24,295 nucleotides of DNA from Hyphochytrium catenoides (Eukaryota > Sar > Hyphochytriomycetes > Hyphochytriales > Hyphochytriaceae): contig FLMG01001651.1 in NCBI GenBank assembly GCA_900088475.1, positions 53,942 to 78,236 of the forward strand. The letters are read 5' to 3'. Position numbers and translations under genes: made by a program. Under the pieces are notes generated by a model. That model was not told where the DNA came from, did not search any database, and was given only the letters and a program-made list of their open reading frames with translations. Numbering within the stretch: position 1 is the first letter of the stretch; each line of letters begins with the position of its first letter. This document shows positions 1-10,886 of this stretch, piece after piece.

Positions 1-1555
1 GCCGCCTAGGAAGGAGCCAACAAGCGCTAGATCTCCTGGTAACTCAAGTCGGAGATGTGCACAAAGCCATTGAATTTGTTCAGGTAAACGCAAGACACCC
101 TTCCGTAACACACACTGTGGCTCGTGGCAAGTAATCTAGCCGGTCCAACGTCGCTTTAAAGTCCCGGGCGCATGCTTCTAAGGCATACCCTAACCTTTGC
201 CTCCAACCTCTTGCTTATAGGAGCAAGATGAGAATCTATGGGATAACCTAGTCCAAAAGAGTCTGCGCTCCGCCCCTTTTCTTTCTGAGCTGTTGGACTA
301 TGCTGGATCGCACGGCGTTGACCCGAAGAAGCTTGTCACAAATGTAAGCTTACGAGGGTATTGACAGTAAGAGGAGGACAGACTAGCAATCCACATTCCC
401 TGGTCTGCAAGGAGAGGATTAACAATGGTGTTGAGAGCGATGACCGTGTCAAACCTCAACGTTGCTCTATGGTCCTATATTATGACCTCTTTCGCTCTCC
501 TGCTATCTTGCTGTGCTACCTTATATAAGGCGCGATGACGAATAATTGCGGGCTTCCTTGCCTAGTTCCCCAGAAGTACTTGCTGGCATACTCTTACTCT
601 CCGCTGTTCTTTCTATCGCAGATTCCAGAAGGCATGGAGATTCAGAACCTTAGGGCCAAGCTTCTCCGCATATTGGTAGATTATAACCAGCAGGTACATT
701 TGTCAGCACCGTAGAAGCTTAGTCATCGAGCATCATCCTAGCATCTTCTCCAATGAGCATCGCCATGTTTTGGAAAGCACATGAAATGCCCCTCATCATT
801 TCTGGCAAATGGGTCTCTGTTCTTTCGTGCTCATAAGGCTACCCACTTCTTGCAAGGTGACGCTCCGCCAGGCCTGTAGCCGAGTTTTTGCCTCTGACTG
901 CAGCACCAGCCTTGGCCACTTATTGGCTCAGAAGCGAAGGGCTGTAAGGGTGGACCAAGAGGGACTCTGCGGTATCTGTGGGAAGAGTATTCTGGGAGGT
1001 ACGAGTAGGAAAGATAGAGAGGAAAAAGAGCTTTTGTTCTCCTCTAGCGCTACTTCTACTCTTGGTTGTGTCGTATACAATCTCTGACTAGTTGCACCTC
1101 TCCCAGGGATTGCTCACAAAAAGAATGCTTCTGTGGCTATATTTTTCTGCGGGCATCATTACCACGAGCAGTGCCTGCGCTCACTCTTGGAGGAAGTGAG
1201 AAGTCAACAGACCAGAAGACGACGAGCGAGTTCAGGGCCTCTGAAAATGAAACGTGAGCACCAGGATGCGCCTAGACCCTTAGTCTGCCCAAGCTGAAAC
1301 CTTACAAATCGTCTGAGTCTTGTAGTAGCATAGTTTGCTTCTTTTATTAGTCTACTGCTTTCTGAGCCAGACTGCCCGGTACTCATCGCTCTGTTCTCTG
1401 CGTTCTCTTGGCCTCCCTTAATTGCGGGCAAAGTCCTGGAAAATGACCTAGTGTGCTCATGCTGCCACTATAGTCAGTACGTGCCTAGGGAGCAAAGCGA
1501 GAAGACAGAAGCGGCAGGAGAGGAGCCCGAAGACATCATCTTTGCTAGTGCTTGA
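1..1555 (+). CDS. VPS41: VPS41, HOPS complex subunit (C-terminal 228 residues; 5' part outside window)
   Basis: VPS41 is a core subunit of the HOPS tethering complex, which drives fusion at the late endosome and lysosome or vacuole. Visible exons are 1-83, 221-343, 622-693, 857-998, 1107-1253 and 1434-1555 (TGA 1553-1555), with consistent phases. The first exons give the family's clathrin-heavy-chain-repeat region: GDVHKAIEF, then EQDENLWDNLV, then IPEGMEIQNLRAKLLRIL, closely matching animal VPS41. The end is a RING-H2 finger with CGIC (exon 4), CGHHYHEQC (exon 5) and CSCC (exon 6), which supplies the cysteines and histidines of the zinc ligands. After it come about 24 mostly acidic and polar residues. 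The gene enters from the left edge, so its start, WD40 domain and length are unknown. Identity is secure from the ordered family motifs. Confidence 0.93.
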
Positions 1556-1667
1556 GGAGCGTCAACAAGAGTGTTCTGCAGCCTGTGGACCGCAACTGCA
1601 GCTGAATAGCTTCACTCGGGTTGGTCTTTTCGTTCGGTAAAGAACAGACGCGAAATAGCTTAAAATC

Positions 1668-1705
1668 CAAGGCGAATGCCTTCATAAGCAAGGCGAATGC
1701 CTTCA
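1668..1705. repeat. Tandem 17-bp repeat, each copy a small hairpin
   Basis: Two identical 17-base copies (CAAGGCGAATGCCTTCA) lie at 1668-1684 and 1689-1705, separated by TAAG. Each copy holds the inverted arms AAGGC and GCCTT around a GAAT loop, so each can fold into a 5-bp stem. Function is unknown. It lies about 110 bp after the VPS41 stop codon and may be part of its 3' untranslated region. Confidence 0.85.
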
Positions 1706-1794
1706 CGGCTGCAGATGGATACTTCTCTTTCTACAGAGACTAACTAGGCTGCTAGAATGGAAGTGACAGCCGCAATCGGGGGCCCTCCCTATTT

Positions 1795-2182
1795 TGGAAC
1801 TCTAACTTCCAGAGTCAGGAAAAACAAGCTTATGGTCAGCCATTTCCGTGCCAGCTAAAGCTCACTGCAGCAACAGAATTTGCTGCCACGCCATGCGGAC
1901 CATAGATCTTAGGTCATTCGTGCCAACCCTGGCTTTCAGCGGTACCTATCTATTCTGCGGAGTGCGGACCACCATCAGAGTACCATAGACGCCAAGGAAG
2001 CCTATGTTAACTCCCGTTTAATTTTCGCCTTTGCAAACAAGGTTCCTTCTATCCCTTCTTCAGCACATTCAGTTCGCGGCATCCAGTTTTCCTGCCAGTT
2101 TTCTTTGTCTCATACTGTTGGGCCTATCCTTCATGATGTTCGCCTTATGATTACTACTAGACCAAGCGGTTTTGGGATATAG
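1795..2182 (+). pseudogene. Probable decayed Ty1/copia RNase H fragment
   Basis: Plus-strand frames here hold scattered pieces that resemble the end of a copia polyprotein. LTAATEFAAT near 1860-1890 resembles the RNase H motif usually read as L-S-x-T-E-A-E-x-x-A. Further on, a frame open from 1922 to the TAG at 2180-2182 contains HHQSTIDAKEAYVNSR, resembling the D-N-Q-S-A-I-x-x-A-K...S-R segment near the family's end. The pieces are in different frames with stops between them, and no LTR was found. The assignment rests on motif memory alone and is tentative. It is supported by clearer copia relics at 14.8-16.0 kb. Confidence 0.42.
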
Positions 2183-2353
2183 TCACGAGACAGGACGTAA
2201 CACTGGAACCGGGGACGGGAGTAGCAGGGTTTCTAACATAACTCATTTGCTGAATAGTCGCATCGAAAAGGCGGGATCCCTTGTCTGAAAGGCAGGGCAG
2301 CAGTTGTGATGAAGGGATTGCGTGGAAAAATTAATGATTATGTCAGTCTTAGG

Positions 2354-3793
2354 CTACTCATCTCCAGCTTCTGCTTGAGAGATCTCAACAGTGGCAAGCA
2401 GATCCTTCAGCTCTTGCTCAGTTAGAATGTGTCGTACAATTTTTCCGTCGACCCTATGAACGACGCAGATGCATAGTGGTCAGAGACTGAACGAGCAGCC
2501 ACTAGTATGGCTTAGCAACATGATATATAGAACCCTTACCTCTTTAGAGTCATAAGCTCAATTTTCTCCGCGGATGGTGTGGTCGTGTCCATGCTCTTTG
2601 TAAGGACCTGTCAAGCATAGTCAGCCGTCGACATGGTCCTTAATCATCGTAAGTAGCGAGAAAGAGACATACTAGCACTTAATGAGACGCAAACTATGAG
2701 CAACGAGGCTCACGACAGGGGGAGTAGGCTCCGTTGCCTCGTGGCCCGCCCAATTCGATGAGGAGCAATAATGGAGGAGCACTGTGATTTGGACAATGGC
2801 CCGTAAACTTTGATCCTTCCTTACCTTGACAGCTAGCTTTAGTGCGTCATTAATGGAGCAGTTCTCCACATATTCATTCTTGAGCAGTCTCTTGGCTGGC
2901 TCATTGTTAGCACCGATGGCAGTAGCCTTCCACCCACTAAAATTGCCACTTGGGTCGCTGTGATAGAGCTGGAATCTATGGTGCTCATCCCACCCAGCGT
3001 AGAGGAATGAAACACCAAAAGGTCGCTGACCTAGGAAGCGCATGCCAAAGAGAGGGTGGAGGCAGTACGAGAGGAAAGCTCAGCTATAAGTAGAGAGAAG
3101 CAAGGGACGTAACACTTTTCTCCCACCTCCGAACTGAGTGTAAGCTTGCTTGTAGTTGCAGACGGACTGAATGAGCTGCTCCACTGGGATGGGCTCCTGA
3201 TACGTCAACTCGTGCCTTTGAGCAGTTAGCCGCGCATAGTTGATAAGAATATTTGAATCGGCAGTCAGACCTTGAAGGAGTAATGAGGTGCGGAGGAGTT
3301 AGTTTTTAAGCTTCGTCTTGGTGCTCTCTCTAGGACATACCAGCAACTGCGCAGATAAGGTGATCTGCTAGCGGCAGCATCTTCTCACTGCTCTTTGGAG
3401 GTGCGAGAAGCTTTGACATGGTTTTCTTTCCAGCTACGAAAGCAAGGAACATGAAAACGAGGTGAATAAGGAGTATGGCCTCTCGCAGGGCTGACAATGA
3501 CAAACCTCCTAAGACTATGCCCTCTGACGAGAGGATTCCTACTGCGGAGCCAGCATTATTGATAGCTTCCATCGCATACTCGACCTGGAAGAGTCGGCCT
3601 GGATGTTCACAAAGATCGAGTGACATGGTTAGACAAGTTTCCAAAGCTGCAACATATAGAAAGGCCACTGAACACACCATCTGGCGAAAAGGTGGTGGTC
3701 CGGCTATCGTAACGGCGAGCCTGTAAAAGGGAAGGGCACACGTGTTAGACTTCAATATCCACCAGGACAATCTCTCCCACGGCTAGTTACCAT
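2354..3793 (-). CDS. PSMA4: 20S proteasome subunit alpha type-4 (yeast alpha3 position)
   Basis: A structural, non-catalytic subunit of the outer alpha ring of the 20S proteasome, the chamber that degrades ubiquitinated proteins. Exons on the minus strand: 3791-3793, 3678-3720, 3506-3598, 3341-3433, 3127-3270, 2825-3030, 2540-2607 and 2354-2453, giving 249 residues, close to the usual length of about 250-260. The start reads [16 protein letters not shown] followed by [12 protein letters not shown], the alpha-subunit signature. Later landmarks are [33 protein letters not shown] and [12 protein letters not shown], which fit the alpha-4 paralogue rather than other alpha subunits. The tail is acidic (AEAGDE). 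The first coding exon holds only the start codon, and 70 bp of intron follow before the second exon. The gene diverges from the SNF2 gene. Confidence 0.95.
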
Positions 3794-4543
3794 TGTTATC
3801 CTATAAGCCTGCCCTCTGTATCTCTGGTTATGAAGCTACGCTCAGAAGATAAGCCCAAGGGAAGATAGTAGAGATCTGACAGAGCTCAGAAAGACGAATC
3901 TGCAAAAATCTGCGAAGAGAAATGAACTCCTTCAGGATCCTTTCGCCAAAACTCATCAGCGTAAGAAAGATCTAAGATTTGATCTCATGTATGTCACAAG
4001 TCTTCCCTTATTGCCGCTGAGCAATTCCCCAGACCTGACCTACAAGGGACGATCTAAGGAATCGTTGGGCAGGTGTTCAGCCGAACCAAAGTGGCAAAAT
4101 GACCCTAGAGGCCGGTTTGAGGGACCTCTCAGCTCCAATACACTGATTACAAGGTGGCCGGGATTCTGAATAAGACTACTGTCATACCCCTCTATTCAGG
4201 AATCCATCAATACTGTACGCATGGTAGATCTATACTAGTTATCATATATATCCACCCTGATAACCACATACTCTGATAACCTTTAGAGTTTGGCGGGAGA
4301 ACTCTCTGATACGTTGCGATGCGCGCTGAGCTGCTGCTTCCTTCTTCACTCCCGAGCTCTCAATAAATAGCTTCCACTCTGCAAGTCTTCGTGTCTCTGT
4401 AGAGGAGAACCTCTTGGTTATGGAGGTGGCAGATCATCCTATGTAAGAGCAGAGGTGTCAGTGAGATACCAGGTGTGCCGGTGTCCTTATCCACCACTAT
4501 TGCTCAAGGGTACGGCTAACTGGCGAGAGCAAGGCAACAGAGC
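3794..4543. promoter_or_regulatory. Divergent intergenic region between PSMA4 (-) and the SNF2 gene (+)
   Basis: This 750-bp region must carry the 5' ends and promoters of both flanking genes. No TATA box or known element can be assigned with confidence. A direct repeat CTGATAACC occurs at 4257-4265 and 4273-4281, and an AATAAA lies near 4363. A plus-strand frame at 3987-4169 (60 codons) is open but resembles nothing I recognise. Confidence 0.5.
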
Positions 4544-7500
4544 ATGGTGGATGTTCGGCATCATGCCACAAATGGCATCCTCAGTATCTCAACCACGTTG
4601 AAGCTTGGACGCGGGAGCATGCTGGGTGACTATACGATCAGGTGAGGGTAACTAAAGCGAAAGAGCTACATCAGCTTCGCTAATAGAATGCTCTCAGCAA
4701 CCCCCGCCTCAGCCTGAACCAGGTCCGGCTCGAGCCAAATAAAGAGGTATGGATACCAGCAACTCCCTCAGCGGCCACCTTCCTACTAGGTGGTTCCCCC
4801 TTTCGCCTTTCTCTTTCCATGTCCCGCTTGTAGCCACACGCCGCTCCAGGCAATCAAGAGGTTCATTGTTTTGTCTTCCCTTTGGTCTTCAGGGTAGCCT
4901 CTTGCTGACGTGTCTGGGCACTCGACCTAGCCTTTGGATCAAGAAGGGAACGGACCAGGTCTCTCGTATTCTCTTTAACGAGAGTGTCAGGTTGCATCCC
5001 GGGTAAGGGCAGTGCACGAGAGTTCTCTAACACCGCCGATCGCGAGACCTGCAGTTTCAGACAAATGTTGACATTTGTTTACGCGCTTTGCCTGATCTCC
5101 TTCCGCCGTCATGCATGATACTTGTCACTTGTCTGATTGAGCTAGTCAACATGGTATACCGCGCACTCATAGAAGTTCTACACAGTGACAGCTTTTTTCT
5201 TGGGGACGATAAGAGTGAGTGCTTTGAAGTGTGCCAGGACACAGCTACCAAAGTGCAGAATGTTGCTGGAAAGGGCAAAGATGCCGGAGAAACAAGCGGA
5301 GAAGCTTGGTCCCAGTCTTTATCGCAATACTCCTATAGTAGCGCACAGAGCGCTGAGAAACCAATGTATAAAGGAGGAGAGGATGACCCAGCGACACCAC
5401 TGGTGAAAAATGGAAAGAGGAAGGCGAAAAGAGCGGTAGTGGACTCCGATGAAGAAGAGTTAGACGAAGAAGAGAGCCCCAAAGTCGGCAGAAGCACTAG
5501 AAATGAAGACGAAGAAGACAACTTAAGGCTCATTGATCTCACTGTCGCTGAAAAAGAGGCGAAGCCTCAGAATGGAAAGCTGAAGATGCCACAAATTTCT
5601 TCTTCTGGGTGGATTAAGATACCCCCAAAGACGAGCAGAGACGTTCTAAAGCAAAGCCGGAAGAGCAAAAAGAAAGAAAAAAAGAGCAAGGGAAAAGGTC
5701 GGTACTTAGAGGGCCGCTGTTGTTTCTTCTAACTGACTCACAACCCTTTTTGGCCGTGATAGGTACATCCTCTAGAGGATCCAGGAAGTGGGTTATTGAT
5801 TCTGATGAAGAAGATTCTGAGGTGGAGGAAGTCAAGGAGGATGCCGAGGAAGAAATCGTCGTGTCTGACAATGACACTGATTCGTCTGGTCCGGGAGATG
5901 ATGTCTTCGAAGAAGAAGAGGAGGAGGAAGAGAATCGGTTTGTTGCTAACATTTTGAACCGCTGCGCTACGCTTTCTGCTAAGATGAGAAGTCTGCTGGA
6001 TCTCCGTGAGGCGGACGGTGAGTTGGCATACTTGTTCCCTGCACGTGATCCTCGTTTAGGCCGCTATTTGCACGTGAGTTGAGGTATTGAACTTGCGTTA
6101 GCAGCACCTGCCGGCACAGCGATGATTCCTACGCTCACTTGTCTCCTTGGACCTTAAGCTATAACGTCCTGACTTTCTGACTGTCTTTTTCTCTAGGGGA
6201 CGCCAGGACCAACGCCACGTCATTAGACCCTTCAAAAGTCAGCACGACACTTGTCTCTCAAGAAGATATCTTTGGACTCTCGCCCTCTCTTCGACTGAAG
6301 TCCTACCAGTTAGTCGGTGTCAACTGGCTGCTGACTCTCCACCGCCAAGGAGTAAGTGGCGTCTTGGCGGATGAGATGGGCCTCGGAAAGACGGTTCAGA
6401 CTATTGCTTTTCTGGCGCTGTTAAACACGATGGAGATGAAGTCCGGAGAGCGAAAAGGTCGGGTACTTGTCTCCGCAATCGTCGTTTTACCTTCATCCAA
6501 TGCTGCAGCTCCCACATTCTCAAACTTGTTTACCGTCTCCTCCCTTCCCTTCCATGACAGGCCCCCATCTAGTCGTAGTGCCAGCTAGTGTCCTGACTAA
6601 CTGGAAGCTGGAGATTCAGAAGTTCTGTCCGGTGCTCCGAGTGGAGGTGTATCACGGTTAGAAGCTCACTTATCTCGAGATCATTCTTTCTAGCGTCATT
6701 TCTCTCTTACCGGCTTATGCGGCTTTACTTCACTTTGAACTCGCCGTAGGCCTGCAGAAAGAGCGTTACGAGATTCAAGATAGAATCAGAAGCGATGAGG
6801 ATTTCGATATACTCCTGACTACGTACTCTTACTTTGAGCGGGACGCCTGCAAAGATGATAGGTGAGCCACATCATTGGAACTTTATGGAGGGAGTAGAGT
6901 CAACGATCCCTACTGGACTTCTATAACTCTGCTGGCTGTGGAGTGTGCACGTGCTCCTGCGGTGTGCGAACTCTCTAAGCTAGGGGTGGCATTGTCTTTC
7001 TTTAACATACTTATTGCGACAGCTACAAGCTGCTCCTATTCCTGAAGCGAACCCCTTACGTGCTCTTTCTTCAGTGGGGAGTCCTCCGCCAACTAACGTT
7101 TCGAGGAAGCTCAGCCTCACCTCTCCTTAGCGGCTATCCTTCGCTGACCTCTTTCAACTCCACGATACCTCACAGGAGCTGGCTACGACGGTTCTCTTTT
7201 GGGTACATGGTCCTGGACGAAGGTCACAGCGTGAAAAATAGCAAGAGTTCACGTTTTACGCGCCTCATGGCTGTCAACTCGTCTCACCGGCTGCTTCTCT
7301 CTGGGACGCCGGTCCAGAACGCGCTCAGTGAACTACTATCCATCCTGACCTTCATCATGCCCAGCATATTTGATTGTGGCAGGTAGGGGTTTACTTCCTA
7401 GGCAGATTGAAGATACGCCCCCCACTGTCAATCTTTGCAAACTAAAGGGCTTTGTCCTTTCCCAAAGAACACGATTTTGGCTCTTTCTATCATTTACTGC

Positions 7501-10202
7501 CGATGATCCTCTTTTTCTGCGTTGGGAAGGGATGCGTTGTATCCAGTTTCCGCTTTACTCTCTTTGATCAATGCTTTCCCATGCTGTCTGCTTCCGTCTA
7601 TTTTGCTGCCTCTTTCTCCTCTGTCAATATGCGTGTCCGACTCTCAACTGCTGCCCGTTCTTCCTTGTTGTTTCCCCTCTCTCCCTTGTTGTTTCCCCTC
7701 TCTGTCCTTTCGCGTTTTTCCTTCTCTCTCCTCCTGTCCTCTCCTTTAACTATACTATGTCATGTCCCCTAAAGTGAGAAGTTTCAAGAGTGGTTCAATT
7801 CTGCGGCGGATCAGGCCGAGAGGCTGCAGCAAATCAAAACAATTTTGGGTACGTGCCAACTCAGATAACGTATCTCTAGTCACTACCGTGTACACACAGA
7901 TGATGTGACCTCTATAGTCCTTTGTTTTGCAATACCCACCAGATGCTGTATGCCTTCCAGGCCATCGTTCTTGCTCTTCCTTGGCTATACATCCTTAGTT
8001 AGGCCGGGTCTGTTGATTCTCTTCAATCTCCTCCAGCGCCTTTCGTTCTTCGCAGACTAAAGGCGGAAGTGCTGGATCAGCTCCCTGGGAAGAACGTGCG
8101 TGTTGAAATGATCTCTATGGATTCGCAGCAGCAAGAACTCTACACAGCTATTCTTAAGAGAGAAGCGGAGAAAAGGAAAGAACGTGGAAAGACTGCTCCA
8201 ACTGCTGGAAAAGGAGAGAATCAACGCGAAGAGAACGGAGATAAAGAGCCAGTAAGGCGGAAGCGCCAGAGAACAGGGATTCTAAGGTCACTTTACGTCT
8301 CTTACAAATGCTCTAGCGCCTGCAACTCAAGATCATCGGGTTCCGACACCTTGCTCTGCATACAATTCTCCCTTTGACAGACCGTTATTCTTAGCACTCT
8401 TCCCCTTTCTATAGAGAGCTGGCCAGTCTACAAGACGGACTTTCTACAAATAGAAAAGTAAAGAGCAAGTCCCAGGAGCCTTCAGCGAACGAAGTAAAGC
8501 ATCTTTTTACAGAGCTGAGGAAGGCATCGAACCATCCGTTGCTGCTACGGACCAGGTTGATCTTTTTTCCTCTAACATTACCGAACGCCCGCTGGGTCCT
8601 GACCTACAGCTGCTCTTATCTTCAAACTGCCTGTCTTGTTAATGTTCCCCCATCCTCGAGGAAACTGCTACTGACCTTTAGCAGCAGCATGCCTGTATCC
8701 TCTCTCCAAGCTCCCTGGTATCTGTGAGGTCCCTATGTATTGCGCCTTTTGCTAACTGCCTTTCCACAGATATGTAGACCCGGAAACTCTTAAATCTATG
8801 GCCGAGGCGCTACAAGCTCGGGGAGCCTTTGGGAATAGCTGCACGGTAGCGATGGTTCTGCGAGAGATTGAAGGCTATAGCGATTTTCAGCTCCATTCTC
8901 TATGTGTCGAATACAGACTTACCCAATGGCAGCTCCCTAAAGAGGTAAGAGGAGGGGAGTACGTGGAGATAGGAGGCCAAACATTGGAGCCAAACCCCAG
9001 CATTGACCTTCAGGCTGAACAGCAAAGCTTGAGAATGTGACATCTGTTGCTTCTTCAAACTGACGTTGCCATTCCAGGCACTATTGCGGTCATGTAAGCT
9101 CGACTTCCTGAAGGGCTACTTGCCCACCCTGCAGAAGCAGGGAAGAAGGGTCTTGCTCTTCTCCCAGTGGACAAAGCTTCTTGATCTGTTAGAAATATTT
9201 ATGGGGCACATGCAGGTAAGGGCAAGTAGACTTGAGGAGGCTGTGGAGATTCTAGTAGTAGCTCTCTTGCTCAGATTGATCCTGCCATCGATCCTACCTC
9301 TGTTTCTTTATCTGATTCTATGGACTTGTTGGGACTTCCTTCGTCGTTCTACGGTCACGATTCTTCTGAAAAAGAAACCCCATACATCGCTACCTGCAGA
9401 AAACTTACTTCTTGCGAATTTCTGGATAGTTCCAATACCTTCGTCTGGATGGTCAAACCGCTGTGTCTGAGCGACAGGATCTGATCGATAAGTTTACTAA
9501 GGATAAGGACATTTTCATCTTCCTTCTCTCAACTAGAGCCGGCGGTCTAGGACTCAACCTTACAGCGGCAGGTATCATGCAGGACCACGTCCTAGCTAGA
9601 CAGTCTTTTTTCGCTTGAACAACCAAGAATAGTTTCGCACTTCTCTTCCTGTCAGCTTTTGTGCATCTCATGGGCACGTGGACAGCCTTCACACTAACGC
9701 AGGCATCATAACCCTTTGTGTTTCTTCATTATCTCCCGAATTATTATCCCCCTTGCTTCCAGACACAGTCATCTTACACGACCTGGACTTCAATCCGCAC
9801 AACGATAGACAGGTAAGGAAAGACTTTCCCATAATACCTAGCGAATTTTCTGCCATTTAGAAGCGTTGGGACCGAGTATAAGTTAGAGGAGATGCGGCAA
9901 TGCAAGCTCAACGCGCACAATGTTCAACAATCACCATGCATCCCTTTGCACCGCCAGTAACAAATCTGTTCTCTTCATCATTAACTTGCCAGGCGGAGGA
10001 CCGGTGTCATCGCATTGGTCAAACCCGCGATGTGACGGTGATAAAGCTCGTCACAATTGGGACCGTAGACGAAGATATTCTGCGCGTGGGAGAGCGGAAA
10101 AAAGAGCTTGACGAAGCGCTGCTCGGCGAGGGAGAGGACGACACAGCCACAATGGAGACGATGATTGCCAGAGCTATATCTTCACTAAACCCTAATAGCT
10201 AA
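4544..10202 (+). CDS. SMARCAD1: SNF2-family chromatin remodeller, Fun30/SMARCAD1 type
   Basis: An ATP-dependent nucleosome remodeller of the nucleus. In yeast and animals this subfamily acts in silencing and DNA-end resection. Exons: 4544-4641, 4698-4746, 4893-4958, 5061-5697, 5763-6017, 6197-6457, 6561-6656, 6750-6861, 7176-7382, 7775-7848, 8037-8286, 8415-8555, 8770-8944, 9078-9215, 9430-9571, 9763-9812, 9993-10202; 986 residues. Residues about 77-115 look like a CUE ubiquitin-binding fold ([10 protein letters not shown]...RALIEVL). A Lys/Glu-rich acidic linker with two VxDSDEE motifs follows. Helicase motifs run in order: DEMGLGKT (about 426), [15 protein letters not shown] (about 539), [39 protein letters not shown] and [14 protein letters not shown] instead of DEAH is typical of this subfamily. 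The ATG at 4544 follows an in-frame TAA. The helicase half is certain. Exons 1-3 are supported only by matching phases and coding-like sequence. Confidence 0.93.
7663..7704. repeat. 21-bp tandem duplication inside a pyrimidine-rich intron
   Basis: Two adjacent copies of a 21-base unit (CCTTGTTGTTTCCCCTCTCT plus one base) occupy 7663-7683 and 7684-7704, differing only at the last base. They lie in the 392-bp intron 7383-7774 of the SNF2 gene, the longest intron in that gene. The plus strand of this intron is strongly C/T-rich. It looks like a recent replication-slippage event. Confidence 0.9.
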
Positions 10203-10886
10203 TGGTTAGTTCATCTCATCTATTCCTGTCTGTCGATCGCTCAGTTAGAACGGCCGGGACCTGGCTCCCTTTAGGAGGCAACTAGTTCTGAAGATTAGCC
10301 TACGCACGCTATCGGCTATACATTGACATGTTGTCCAAGAAAGGAGTCTCAAGAGACGGCTTGGACAAGTGATGATTAGGGTTTACTTGATGATGTCGAG
10401 AGGCGAATCAAGTCCTGACGGATGTCCTTCGTCACCACTCACATATAAGATCAACGGACGTGATATAACTTCATGACGGCGGGCATCTTTCTGCTCTTGT
10501 TCTCCGTCTGCTTTCCGAAGCTAGCTCATTTCTTCAACAAGCACTGTCTTCCATCCATCAATCCCGTGGCTTGGCTTCGGGATACAGGAGTAATAGTTCC
10601 GCGTAGGTTGGCTGAGTGCACCTCAAGCCCGCAGGTCTGATTCCTCGAACATTCTCCAACGTTCTAACTAGCCGTATCCCAGTCTCTTCTCTTGTGAGGG
10701 CAGTGGTCCGCCTGCCCAGAGCCACTATTCACTTGACTACCTTCGAAGCTGACTATTGGTCTCACCATCTGAGTATGGCACGGAGTCACTCACGGGCATA
10801 CATGTGGCGACTACTGGATATGCCGTATGATCCACTTGGTCCAGCCACGCTACAGTTGATGCGCTCCTTCCCGCCGCATATACAAT
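10203..10886. other. Convergent intergenic spacer between the SNF2 gene and PFK-2
   Basis: This 684-bp region lies between two converging genes and should contain both 3' untranslated regions. A plus-strand frame stays open from 10616 to 10960, but its translation matches no family I know and it runs antisense into the last PFK-2 exon. I therefore do not call a gene. No repeat or RNA gene was recognised. Confidence 0.55.

Larger units (their letters stand above)
1556..2353. other. Convergent intergenic spacer between VPS41 and PSMA4
   Basis: This 798-bp stretch separates two genes that converge on it, so it should hold both 3' untranslated regions. It contains a two-copy hairpin repeat near 1668-1705 and a probable copia RNase H relic from about 1795. 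I found no intact gene, RNA gene or clear polyadenylation signal. Confidence 0.6.

Noticed and set aside
3475-3726. Plus-strand 83-codon ORF
   Set aside because: It is antisense to PSMA4 exons 2-3, whose identity is certain; the plus-strand translation resembles nothing.
5211-5235. Possible short intron (GTGAGT...CCAG) in exon 4 of the SNF2 gene
   Set aside because: About 24 nt is too short for a spliceosomal intron, and the frame is open without it.
5333-5952. Minus-strand serine-rich ORFs
   Set aside because: They are the mirror of the acidic Glu/Asp codons (GAA, GAG, GAT) of the SNF2 linker.
7370-7777. Cluster of overlapping plus-strand ORFs rich in Leu, Ser and Phe
   Set aside because: They fall in the pyrimidine-rich intron 7383-7774; the flanking exons join in frame without them.
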